A stretch of DNA of 64,000 bases, taken from positions 1,612,001 to 1,676,000 of the forward strand of contig JACONQ010000017.1 in NCBI GenBank assembly GCA_014281115.1, written 5' to 3'. This stretch comes from Laburnicola sp. R22_1 (Eukaryota; Ascomycota; Dothideomycetes; Pleosporales; Didymosphaeriaceae). Position 1 is the first letter of the stretch, and the number at the start of each line of letters is the position of its first letter. Shown in pieces: positions 12,695 to 23,420 of the stretch. Below the pieces are notes generated by a model, which worked only from the letters and a program-made list of their open reading frames with translations, searched no databases and was not told the origin of the DNA. The translations under genes and the position numbers were made by a program.

Positions 12695-13319
12695 GGTCGA
12701 GGCGTGGCCGAGGCCGAGGGGGTTTATATTCTTATTCTTCTTGACGTATATATTATTTGATCTTTGATATTTTTTGCGTTTGGGGGGGTTGGCGCTGGGG
12801 TGGGTTTGGTTGGGATGGGTCGGATCAGGATATAAGGTGGCTGTCATGAGGTGGGACCGGCATGACAGGGCAGGAATTGTATCAATGGGACGGACCAACC
12901 GAGGATGGAACCTCTGGACGACGATGATGACCTTTTATACCATGTTTTTTTTTACTTGTAGCGTCGCGTTTTTTTTTTTGGTTATATAGTAGATTAGCAT
13001 TAGCTTCATCGGCATGATGCATGCGGTTGGAGAGACAGTGTACGGCATTCAATATTATTTCATCTTGGATGGAGACGTCAGATTCCTAGAGATTTATGCA
13101 AATCTACCTCTGCTCTCGCCTGAGTTTTTATGTCTGTTGAATTTGACCATTATTCACGTTGTCTTGAGTGGGCAAGGTAAATCGCGTGCAAAACGCCCAC
13201 AATGTTGCACTCACTCGACTCAGCTCATCGCTACGCCAACCCGCAGCACCTCCCAAGGTCCTATGCTGAACACATGATACACATGGACATAGCCTACACG
13301 CCAACCTCCCAAGGCTCGC
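12695..13319. other. Convergent intergenic region with T-rich runs
   Basis: Lies between the 3' ends of the membrane-protein gene and the transacylase gene. It has several poly-T runs (for example around 12945-12980) typical of fungal 3' regions. I see no gene in it. Confidence 0.5.
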
Positions 13320-15037
13320 TCACAAACAAGGCCCCTCCCAAGCATCCCTAGTAATCCTCATAAGATTACTCTGCTTGTGCGGAAAACTCACTTCCCTCTC
13401 CTTGAAAAACCCCACATCCATCAGATACTGCGCCAACCTAGACGGACCACGCATTAGCCACGAACGTCTCTCTTTCTCTCTCTCTTTCTACACCAACCGC
13501 ACCTCCCCACATCTCCAAAAAGATATACAGATAAAAAGGGGGGCAACAAACAAGTTTTGACTCACTTTTCATTATCAACCCTTGGCTCCAAAACCACCGA
13601 CTCGGTCCTCAAATCCGCCAAAAAGCAATAATGCACCAACGCACTCAACCACACACGCACCCGATGCGGGCCGCGAAACTCCGGCTCGCCAACCAGACAA
13701 TGGATGCCGCGATCATAGTCGCCCACATGCGGGAGGTACCGCGCAAGCTTATCCTCTTTCACCCAGTAGAGCTCAAAGTAGCCAAAGGGGCGCCCGTCCC
13801 AGCAGCCGATGATGGGGAACGAGTGCCGCGACTGGAGGCCCGCTTCGAGGAAGGCGGTTTGGTGGTCTTGCGGGCCGGATTCGCCCCAGAAGTAGGACAC
13901 GCGGGGGTCGTTCATCCATTTGTGGAGGTATTCGGGGTCCGAGAGGGTGAGGTTTAGGGTCGAGACGGTGGGGAGGTTCGAGTCGGAGACGGGGAGGGGG
14001 TTGCTGCGGTGGGGGGTCGGCGTGTGCGAGGCGACGGGGCCGCGGTGGCGGAGCGGTTTGTTGGAGATGGAGGCGACGCGGAAGGAGAGGTATTGGGATA
14101 CGCTGGGGATGTAGCGCGTGTAGAAGATTTCGCCCTGGCGTGGGGGTTTGGTCCGAACTGGGTGGCGGATATTGTTTGTGAAGATGTATTGGGGCGGCGG
14201 GGGAGGGTAGTAGGTTGGTAGGTGGGAAGTTGAGTGGAAGGGGCCGGGTCCTGATGGTGACCAGAGCCCTTGAGAGACTTGTTCTAATTGTGCATCGATT
14301 TGAGGTTGTGATTGTGCTTCCGCGCTGATTGGGGAGCCGGGGCGAGAAGAGTAGGGTGAGCCGGAGGGCCAGGGGGAGTGCGCCATGGGTGAGAGTGTAA
14401 AGAGATATATGCGCGGATCCAATTGCCAGAAAGACTTCCGACTAACAAACATGTGCATCCAGCCCTCAGGACTGCCTTCTTCCTGCGCAATGCCTACGCT
14501 GCTCTCCTCGCTGGTTATCAAGCCCATGCGCTCCAATTTGGGCAGCACCACTTTGCCCTTGAATATCCCCTCCCTGCTAATATTGATCCGCCACTCGCCC
14601 TCCGGCCTTCCGGGCTCAGGTGTATTCTTCGACACCTGATTCGTGATGTGCAAGCTCGGCTCCGGCTGGTGGAAATACCAATAAAGCGTAGCCCAGAGCA
14701 TCATAGCCATCTGGCGGGTCGGGGAGGAAGCGGGTTTGAATTCGGTGCTGGAGGGGTTCGATATCGACGAGATATACAGGTGGTCATTGTGCAGCGTCGG
14801 TTTCTTGTATCGATGCACGCGTCTTGGGGGCACGGCCGTGCCGTCGCTGGCATTTCCACCCTCCTTCTCTTCCTCGAGTGGCTCTTCCACTTCCGAGTTC
14901 AGAACGATTGTCCAACCGGGTGGGAATATTGAGTGATGGTTCGTCAGATCGTTGCTTTTGAAGAAGAGACCGCCGAATACAGGCGTTATGCTTAGATTCT
15001 GCCCGTTGGGCAAGTGAACACTTGCGCCTAGCGCCAT
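13320..15037 (-). CDS. Siderophore N5-hydroxyornithine transacylase (SidL/SidF/AceI type)
   Basis: Predicted 529-aa acyltransferase of the IucB/AlcB GNAT family, which acylates N5-hydroxyornithine on the way to hydroxamate siderophores (ferricrocin or fusarinine type). Exon 1 is 13566-15037. The intron is 13438-13565 (128 nt, GTGAGT donor). Exon 2 is 13320-13437 and adds AQYLMDVGFFKEREVSFPHK, a conserved family ending that the unspliced frame loses. The C-terminal acyltransferase domain (about residues 365-525) carries YLHKWMNDPRVSYFWGE, FPIIGCWDGRPFGYFELYW and HCLVGEPEFRGPHRVR. The N-terminal half is the fungal-specific extension. The protein ends in GPCL and not in a PTS1 tripeptide. That favours a cytosolic SidL-like enzyme over peroxisomal SidF, but this is inference. 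No other siderophore gene is in the window. It is head to head with MnSOD. Confidence 0.88.
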
Positions 15038-15589
15038 TGCGGGGTAAAGAGGTGGGATATCAGAGGGTATCGGAGGGTGTCAAGTGCGAAAGTTTGCGCC
15101 GGTGTGCGCCTGTGGTACCTGGTGAGATGTACGGATCAGGTTACATGGCGTGAGACAATAGGTAAGCTACAAGGACAGGCCCAGGAGGCTACCAAAAAGG
15201 CACGCGACGAACTGGCATGGTGTTGGAGAGAGTCCGGCTTACGCTTACCTAGTGATTTGCGGGGCGGCACGTTGCACCCCCCCATTGTCAATTCTCCCGA
15301 CAGTCCTTGTCCAACTCCTCCTGATATTAGCATCCTTGCCGGTATTAAAAGCGCCGTCTGATGAGCAGACTTCCGACGCATCCATAGATCCATGGATACA
15401 TCATCTTCACGTGTGCGACCGACGTATGATTGGCGGGCACTCCAAGCTTGGAGCTCGGACTCTCTGCAATGACGAAACATTGATTAATTCCGAGAGCTCC
15501 ACCCAAGCTCTCCACTCCATATCAACCCCAACACACTCCCTCCCCTCCCCCAATTGACCCCAACCCAACCCATCAACCACAACCCAACC
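15038..15589. promoter_or_regulatory. Bidirectional promoter, siderophore transacylase / MnSOD
   Basis: A 552-base head-to-head interval, so both promoters lie here. The right end is a long CA/CT-rich leader directly before the MnSOD ATG. I looked for the SreA-type motif ATCWGATAA and did not find a full copy by eye. Confidence 0.5.
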
Positions 15590-16392
15590 ATGAACTCGAC
15601 TCTCCTGCGCACCACCGCCGTCCGCTCGGCCCTGCGCGCCGCAGCCGCCCCAACACCCGCCCGCACTGGCCTCGCCGGCACCACCTTCATACGCGGAAAA
15701 GCCACCCTCCCCGACCTCCCATGTACCACCACCCCCATCCCACCCCCAGTCCAAACCAACTAACCCCTCCCCTTAGACGACTACGGCGCCCTCGAGCCCG
15801 CCATCAGCGGCAAAATCATGGAACTCCACCACAAAAACCACCACAACACGTACGTAACCTCGTTCAACAACTTCAGCGAGCAAATCGAAGCCGCAAAGGC
15901 AAAGCAAGACATCCAGGCCCAAATCGCCCTGCAGCCCCTCATCAACTTCCACGGCGGCGGCCACGTAAACCACAGCTTGTTCTGGGAGAACTTGGCGCCG
16001 ACCAGCCAGGGCGGCGGCGAGCCCCCCTCGGGAAAGCTCGCCGGCGCGATTAATGATAGCTATGGTAGCTTGGATTCCTTCAAGGAGAAGTTTAATACGG
16101 CGTTGGCAGGCATTCAGGGGAGTGGGTGGGCGTGGTTGGTCCAGGATACGCAGACGGGTGCGATTCAGATTAAGACGTATGCGAATCAGGATCCTGTCGT
16201 GGGCCAGTTTAGGCCGATTCTGGGAATCGACGCGTGGGAGCATGCGTACTAGTAAGTTGCATTGATGATGCTGCGTGTGGTGAGCTTTTGCTAACGGATA
16301 CTAGTCTTCAATACCAGAACCGCAAGGCCGAGTACTTCAAGGCCATCTGGGACGTCATCAACTGGAAGGCTGCTGAGAAGCGTCTCAAGTAG
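15590..16392 (+). CDS. SOD2: Mitochondrial manganese superoxide dismutase
   Basis: Predicted 231-aa precursor that converts superoxide to hydrogen peroxide and oxygen in the mitochondrial matrix. Exons are 15590-15722, 15777-16251 and 16305-16392. The N-terminal 35 or so residues are Arg/Ala/Thr-rich and acid-free (MNSTLLRTTAVRSALRAAAA), a clear import presequence. Mature-enzyme signatures: MELHHKNHHNTYV with the first metal-ligand His, HGGGHVNHSLFWENL with the second, IQGSGWAWLV with the Gln typical of Mn enzymes, and DAWEHAYYLQYQN with the Asp and His ligands. That last motif is split by intron 2 and restored by splicing. Length agrees with fungal MnSOD. Confidence 0.97.
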
Positions 16393-16705
16393 ATGTGCAC
16401 CTGTACTTTAGAAGTTGACAAGAGCGTCAATGCATGTAGCGTAGTGTAACCAGAATGTTCAATCAGAAATCTATCAACAGTCATACGAAGAATATCCAAG
16501 CAAAAGCTCGTGTTGAAATAAATTAGTCGAAAACAGTAGTATCCAGAAGACCGCCCTCCATCCAACGCCAAAGAAGCCATGCACGTAATGCAAGACAAGA
16601 AGAACAACCTATGCAACTAAACGCCTCCGCTAAAACACGCGACACGCAAGAAAGGTATAAAACACGCTCAAAACACACACAAACACCAACGAAAACACCC
16701 CATCC
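16393..16705. other. Convergent intergenic region
   Basis: About 310 bases between the stops of MnSOD (+) and the 929-aa protein (-). No feature seen apart from ordinary 3' flank. Confidence 0.5.
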
Positions 16706-19547
16706 TCACAGCTTCCTCGCTCTCCTCCTAGGCAAGCCCGTCTCCATCCCCACCGTGGGAGGCACAACAACAGACGGCACAGGAATACCCTTCTTAGGCG
16801 TAGCGGCCGCCAGTCCCGTCCTCTGATTCTCCTTCCCAAGACCAGGCACCGCCACCGAATGCTGCGGGAGCTTGACCTTCTTAGGCGTCGCCAGCCGACT
16901 TCTCCGCTCCTTGGCAGCATCTTTGGTAATGGGCTCAATACCGACGGGAGCGAGTTCCAGCACGGGGAGTTTCGAGTCCGCGGGCGTGAGACCGGGTGCA
17001 GTATCTGACGCTGGTGTCCCCGCAACGGGTATCTTTTTGCTCCTGCTGGATTTCGGCTTGGGCAGTCGCTGCGTCTGTTGCTGGTCTTCCTTGTCGTCCA
17101 GGAAGGCATCTGGCAGAAGGGATACGGGAGCTAGAAGGCCCTTTCCTGGCGTTCCGTTCGTGGTGCCCAGGCCCCTTACCCTTCTCAACTTGGGAGTCGC
17201 GTTCTTGTCCTTGACTTGCTTCACCTTTGCCGGGTTCGTGCTCGACGGTAGAGGCAGGCTGAGCTCGTCGGGCGTAGCGAGGGATTCTGCTTCAGCGATC
17301 ATGTTAGCCATGGTATCAGTGCCTTCTTGGAAGTACGCCAGCTGGGAATCCCAGCGGACGTACTTCTTCCCCGGGACCTTGACCACGCTGCCTGGGGGGT
17401 CTGATTGTATTGTGCTGTCTTCTACTGTGCGGGCGTCGTTGGAAAGCTTCAGCAGGCGAACATTGACGACTACAGCGCCTTGCTTGTTCTTGCGCGTGTT
17501 AGCGCGGGTAAGCAAGCTCAACTCCTGAGCGTCGGTCTTCTTGAGCACGACAGGGTCCTCGCCATCCACGCGTCGGACGGCAATCTTTGGGGGCCCAGTC
17601 TGCACAGAGGATGGTGCTGGAAGACGCGACTTGCGTGCTCGGGAGGACCGTCTGGAGGTACGTCCAGATTTCGTACTGCTGACATCCTCTGCCTCTGCCT
17701 CTGCTTCGCCCACCTCTGCTGTAGCTGGAGACATCGGAGCTGGCGGTTCCATACACAATGTCAGGCTTTGCGATAGATCGAGTGTCGCATCGTTATCGTA
17801 CTTGGAAGGAGAGTTCGGGTCCTTATCCTCAAGCACTTTGCGAGGAGATGCAAGAGCATGGCGCACGACATCTGAATCCCGGCGGTTCTGTAAGGATTCA
17901 CGGCGGGAAAAAGTAGCAACCTTGTTTGCCTTGCTAGCCGCGGCGCGAGAAAGGAAGTCCTTCAACAATGCTGTGTCATCATCCAAGGCGAATGTCATAG
18001 TGGCATCCTCAGGCCCTGTTTCCGTGTGTGGAGGCGGTGATGGCGATCGGAGCTTTCGCGGCGTAGGCTCTCTTGATGAAGGGACCGATTGTCCAAGAGT
18101 AAGACCAGCAGTGATATCATCTACCGTGTCCTCTCCAGGGGGCGGAAGAGATTCCACAGCTGTATCTCCCAACGTAGGATGTGTAGGCTCCGTAGGGCCT
18201 TCCATACTGACGCTATCGCATACAGTGTTGTTGTTAATGAATGTCGGTTCCTCTGTCACCCGCGTCTGTACATCTACTGGCTCGAATTGCATATCTCGCA
18301 GTATTTCTAGTTGGAGAGACGCCTCTGTGAATTCCTCATCCGGTGAATCATCTTCGTCTTCCATGTCTATGTCATCAATGACCCCACCATGCGCCGTTTG
18401 AGCTGAGGCCGTCACCGCGTTGTCTGTCTCTCCTACAACGACTGAGTGCTCGGATGGTTCTTCGAAATCCAAATCTACTGGTAGCGGCGGATAGGCAATC
18501 TCAGGCGTCTGCATTATCTCATCATCCAGCTTTGGCTCTTCTACAAGCTGCTCGCACTGGCCCATTTGTTGTGGTGAATCCCCCATTTCGGAAGCTACAT
18601 CTTCTTCCGTATGACCGGCTTCAAGCTGCGCTATTGCGGTAGGTACTTCAATATATGCCTCCGTGGCTGCCTCCAGGGAGTTGCCTTGTTCGCTTGTACT
18701 ATTGGCTTCATCTTCGGATGTCGCAGTCGGCGGTAGCTCAGGATACTCCAGGCGTTCGGTCGATTCACCCACTCTGTCGGCAGGCGTCTGGTCCGCGGAC
18801 TGGAAAAGTTTCGCGATCGTAGCATCCTGGTCCTCGCACTCAATGTTGAGAGGGCTTGCAGCGGCAACCGAAGCCAACGAGCCAGGTGCATCATGGTCCA
18901 TTTCGTTCTCGTCTTCTTGGAACAAGGAAGTAAATGTCGCCCTTCGATCTTCGCCCTCTGGCAATAGCGCCATCTCTTGTGGCGGCGCTTCCACATTGTT
19001 TGCGTCCATTTCCGAGAAGCTGTCGCCGTTGAGGTCTGTGACTGTTTCATTCTGTTCCTCTTCTTCCTCCTCAGCCGTCGCATCGGGGTGGCTCGCTGAA
19101 AGATGCACCGCTGCAGCCTTCTTTCCTGTAGGTTGGGTCAGTCACTCAGTTCTACAAGAACCAGACGAGTTTCCTACTGGGCAGCACGCTTTTCCGACGA
19201 TCCCAACGCGTTGTTTTGAAAGCGCGCGAAGCAGCCGACTTTTCTATAGCCTTTGGGCTCATGCGCTGCCGCCTCTTTACAGGTCTTGCCCTTGAGTCAA
19301 GGGCCTCCGCATCTTCATCTTGATCATCTTGAGCAGTGTCGGTGGTGCGCGACCTCGTGATATACCTCCGCCAAACTGTCTTCTGTTTCCCATTGCCGAC
19401 GGCTTTGACCTCTTGTTTGCGTTCCCAGGCCCGAGGGACTTTGGCTATGGGTAGTGATGTGGGGTTGAGGAAAGCGGCGTCGTTTTCGTCCCATGTTTGC
19501 TCGAAAGCCGGCGCGTTCTTGGGGGGTGAGGCGGCCATGGCGGCCAT
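16706..19547 (-). CDS. Unrecognised 929-aa acidic protein, probably nuclear
   Basis: Two exons: 19178-19547 and 16706-19125, with a 52-nt intron (19126-19177) whose removal gives KSVLPRKKAAAVHLSASHPD. The start is the ATG at 19547 (MAAMAASPP). I do not recognise a named family. The N-terminal 130 residues carry a basic block (RPVKRRQRMSPKAIEKS then TRWDRRKSVLPRKK) that looks like a nuclear localisation or DNA-binding segment. Next comes a long acidic, disordered region with recurring short motifs: RATFTSLF, DATIAKLF, DATMTFAL and DATLDLSQ at roughly residues 186, 226, 498 and 573. A patch around SRRESLQNRRDSDVVRHALA and VRWDSQLAYFQEG looks structured and probably conserved. The C-terminus is basic, with many SP/TP sites. 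It is divergent from MRP10. Confidence 0.8.
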
Positions 19548-19856
19548 GTCAAGATAAATATGCTAAGAAGTGTAGCAATGTCGAGGGAGCGCGCAGACGG
19601 ACTGCGAGGCGGAAAGATACTTCACGACCTGGGATAGGCAGTCGTGTGCGCTGTCATGGGTTGGTAGCTAACGAGAACAACAACAAACATTGCGCCTGTG
19701 CGCCTGGCAGGGGTCCATCGCGCTAAGCCGCTTTGGAAGCTGTAACTTTTTCGACCGGCTTCAACACCAGACCTCAGCATCTCGAGACACTCCACGCCCG
19801 CCGCTACCCATCGCCTTTGAGATACCGTATTACTAGCGATCCGAGTGCGATTCACA
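19548..19856. promoter_or_regulatory. Bidirectional promoter, 929-aa protein / MRP10
   Basis: A 309-base interval between divergent starts. It must hold both promoters. No recognisable element was seen. Confidence 0.4.
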
Positions 19857-20334
19857 ATGGTGCCGAAACCGCAGAACGCCGCCGTCCAGTCGGCCACCCA
19901 CCGCCCGTTGCCACCGCTTCCCAAGCTTCGCGTTAGACGACCGAACAAGCCCGAAACGAATCCTTGCCTAGGCATAATGTCATCAGTCCTGGGTATGTGG
20001 ATACTTGTGGCATCTGGCTGGGACGGTGAACAGCGCTTGGGGAAGTGCGCCGCAGGACACAGAGCCAGAGGGACAGGGGGAAGACAGGACACTTGCTAAT
20101 CAAATGGCAGGATGCTGGGCGTCGTCGGGACAGGCCGCAGCTGCGCAAGGCTGCGCACTGCTTGAGCAGAAGCTACGGCAGTGTATGGATGCACCAGTAG
20201 GTCCTCTACTGTATTTGTCGCGTCCATGTGAGCTGATGGCCATCTAGCGAAACCCCAACCAGAAGAAGAACAACATCAACTACCACCTCTCGCGCATGTA
20301 CCCGCACATCGTCGGTCCCCATAAGCGAAAGTAG
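19857..20334 (+). CDS. MRP10: Mitochondrial small-subunit ribosomal protein Mrp10 (mS37)
   Basis: Predicted 102-aa component of the mitoribosomal small subunit, a CHCH-domain protein oxidised through the Mia40 pathway (known for yeast Mrp10). Exons are 19857-19992, 20111-20196 and 20248-20334. Introns are 19993-20110 (GTATGT) and 20197-20247 (GTAGGT). The family N-terminal block LPPLPKLRVRRPN is present, then a twin CX9C pair: C-LGIMSSVLG-C, formed across intron 1, and C-ALLEQKLRQ-C. The end NINYHLSRMYPHIVGPHKRK is the conserved Mrp10 tail. Length and motif order match the family. Confidence 0.95.
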
Positions 20335-21632
20335 AGCGTCTTCATCGATGCGACTATTGCCCGGGATACTTGTATATCATCATTATATGTATATCACAGA
20401 GTGCGACGCAAGGCACACCAAGTACGCTAGGCGTGCATGCATGGGAGGAGTCTACAAATTTTGCTTCGACAAGGCGTTTGGGCGGAAATACCTCTGTACG
20501 ATGGACCTGTATAAGAGTTGGTTTTTTGCATTTGCAGTGTATATCAATCGACGCAATGGACTTGAAACCCATCTTCCCAACGGATCCAGAGTTACTAACT
20601 CGACAGATTGCATTCACTTTGACAACATCGGGTCCTGTCACTATTATAGTCCATTCGCTGCAGGGAGAAGCAACCCAGAGTCCCTTAAGAGGACACAATG
20701 CAACAAAACGCCGCCCTTTCCCTACTACGCCGATTTCCTTCTAACTGCAACACGAACAAGGTTGGATACCAGAAAGTCCGAGTCTGCTACTAGAGACCAC
20801 TACCGGTAGGTTTCCTATATACCTACAGACGTGTGATCAGGCGTCCTTGGCTTGAGTACGCTGCTACGGATCGAATGAGTCGAGAGCTGCGCACTATTCG
20901 CGTGGTTCCGCGGGCCCAGCACCGACCTCGCTCATGTCCCGTGTCCTTCAAGAATACTACACTGAACTCCCGATGTTCAAGGAAAATGACGTACTGTGCG
21001 ACCTCACGATACTCCAGAATCTCTCATGCCAATCCCCAAAGGCTGGACTGCGCGGTTTGAGACTTTCGAAAGGCCTGCAGAGGTATTCAACCGCTCAATG
21101 AAGTCGCGAGGTCTGAGCTATATTTGTGCCCTGGCGACGTGGACTGTCAGCCCAGCCTAAGCCCAATGTGGTCACCCGCATACTGGCCGCCATACGGATG
21201 ATTGCTCCCACCACCTTCACCTCGCGACGTCGCGCCTCTCACGGCAATTGTCTAGCCTGACCCGGCGGCCAAGGCAAAGTAATCCTCTGTTCCATTCGTC
21301 CGTCGTTGACCGCGCAGCCGCGCCTTTCCTAAGCGAGCAGCACGTAGTGTTGCTTACCCGCATGACCCTAGACTCACCACCACCGTGCCATTCGATCGCA
21401 GGGCAGCGCGAGGCGCCATGACCGCAAGTAACGTCAACGTCGCGAGCTCGAGCGGCTCAGCCTTCCTGTGCATAAAACTGCTGTGTGCGCCTCCTCTCTT
21501 CGTGTCGGTTTTTGCTTTCGTCTCACCCTGCCTCAGTCCTGCCTACGCGACCGCTTGTCATACCCCGTGCGCAACATGACATTTGATTGTTGATGTTTAC
21601 AACACACACGCTTCGGATGGAACGTACAATAG
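20335..21632. other. Intergenic region with weak short frames
   Basis: About 1.3 kb upstream of the cysteine-rich surface protein. The longest frame (20348-20809) reads like noise. A 55-codon frame at 20934-21101 looks more protein-like (see findings), but I cannot support it as a gene. The right half is presumably promoter. Confidence 0.45.
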
Positions 21633-22778
21633 ATGTGGCAACTCGCGTTTTGCGCCGTTTTGGCTCGGGGAGCAGCTGCGGGCGCTGTATTCCCTTGGGC
21701 GCCGCCGGACCCTACACTCGCCATACCGGCAGTTGACAACTGGAGTCCAGCCCCCACGCAAGCCCCGAGGTTCGGTGCGGTTGAGCTCTTCAGGCGTACA
21801 GCGGCCCAGGAGAGCGGGTTGTGTGGATTCTTTGATGGCGTATCAAGTACGAACAACATGATCAATCAAAAAATCGAACATTGAGTACTAACGACTTGAA
21901 CAGCATCGTCTCTAACATGCCGTCAATCCAACGACGCCTGCGCAACAAACACCTACTACGGCGTCCATGGCTGCTGCAACAGATACGACATCGCCTCCTG
22001 CACCATCCCCACAACATGCTTCCCGCAAAGCCTCATGGCCACAAGCTGCAGCGACGCCTCGTGCTCTTCCAACAACTTCATCGCAAAATGCACCGCCAGT
22101 GCCAACCCCGAATGCTACGAATTCCACTTCGTCTACTCGACCGGCCGTCGCACAACCACCATGACCGAATTCGGTTGCACAGACACGGCCCTCACCACCG
22201 CCGTACCCCTAACCTACGACGGATACAGCGGCCCCGGCAGCGGCTCCACATCCACCTCGACTTCATCATCAACAACAACGAGCAGCTCCACCATGCAGAC
22301 CGAATCACCGCCCCCCCTCCCCGCCACCCAACCCTCCAGCAAACCCAACAACACGCCCGCCATAATCGGCGGCGTCCTAGGCGGCCTCGTCATCGTCGGC
22401 GCCCTCATCTTCGCAATCATCTACCTCCTCCTCCGCGAGCGGCGCCGCAAACGCGAAGCCCAAGCCCAATCCCTACCCCAGACACAGCAGCACCAAGACT
22501 GGTTCGCGCCCAACAGCGCAATTAGTCCGGGTCCTGCGCCCGGGATGGCGGAGTTCAGTCCTGACGGGTTCATCGGGTGCAATGAGTATGGGGAGGATGT
22601 GCGCAGCGGGGCGCTGGAAGAAGGGGGCGTGAGGAATTGGAAGGGGTGGGGGAGGGGGGAGAAGGATAGGGATAGGAAGGGGCAAGACAGGGTTACGAGT
22701 TGTGGGCCTGGGGTTGGGGTGGGGGGGTTGTATGGGGCTGTGGAGACGGAGGGGAGGATGGTGCATGAGGCGCCTTGA
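21633..22778 (+). CDS. Cysteine-rich single-pass cell-surface protein
   Basis: Predicted 362 aa. Exon 1 is 21633-21846. The intron is 21847-21903 (GTACGA donor, TACTAAC-like branch). Exon 2 is 21904-22778. The signal peptide is MWQLAFCAVLARGAAAGAVF. The ectodomain begins with a proline-rich stretch and APRFGAVELFRR, then a compact Cys-rich module with about ten cysteines (from LTCRQSNDACATNTYYG through GCCNRYDIASCTIPTTCFP). A Ser/Thr-rich stalk likely to be O-mannosylated follows, then one membrane helix at about residues 222-246 (AIIGGVLGGLVIVGALIFAI) and a basic stop-transfer RERRRKRE. The layout resembles fungal Mid2/WSC-like wall sensors, but the Cys module is not a WSC domain. The role as sensor is inference; the tail after about residue 300 is Gly-rich. 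Confidence 0.85.
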
Positions 22779-23420
22779 TTTTTTGGGTGGGGGGTTTGCG
22801 GACGATCGCTTTTTCTTGTATATTTCGGGTTTTTTGGGAGGGGACGGGTGATTTGTATGAAAAGAGAGGGAGAAGGAGAGGGAGTATGTGTGTGCTGGGT
22901 TGGAATGGCGTTTCACTCGTTTAGTGTGCATATATACCCGGAACTGGAGGCTTGTAAGCTATCAAGATATCTTTATCTACTCTGTGAACGAGACTTTGTT
23001 AAACAATTCTACTGCATGACTTACTACAGGATGCACAGTACAGACGGACGGACGCAGACGATACAGCACAAGTCCAAAGACTGCGCCCAGACGTCATTGA
23101 ATGTACTTCCGACAATCCATTCATTACACCTAAAGACAATATCACGCATGTCTAGCAAAGTCCCCCACCGCATCGCACCGCACCAGCACCACCGCGATAT
23201 ACATATATCTCCTCGTTAGCAAAAGCCAGCGAAGACGCATCTGCTCCAAACAAGAGCAACGGGAGCTTACCCTATCATTCTCTGCACCGACCGCTCCCCA
23301 CTCAACCTCATGCCTCAACCATATACCATACCATACACCTCGCCCCCACCCCCACCTCATCCCTCCCCACAGCCTACCCAACGTTATAAAAAAGACCACA
23401 CTCCACCGCACCTCACTCAC
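22779..23420. other. Convergent intergenic region
   Basis: About 640 bases between the 3' ends of the surface-protein and G-patch genes. It contains purine-rich DNA around 22857-22885 and pyrimidine-rich DNA near 23330-23450. No gene is seen. Confidence 0.5.

Noticed and set aside
13320..16392. Siderophore biosynthetic gene cluster
   Set aside because: Only the transacylase is present; no ornithine monooxygenase, NRPS or siderophore transporter occurs in the window.
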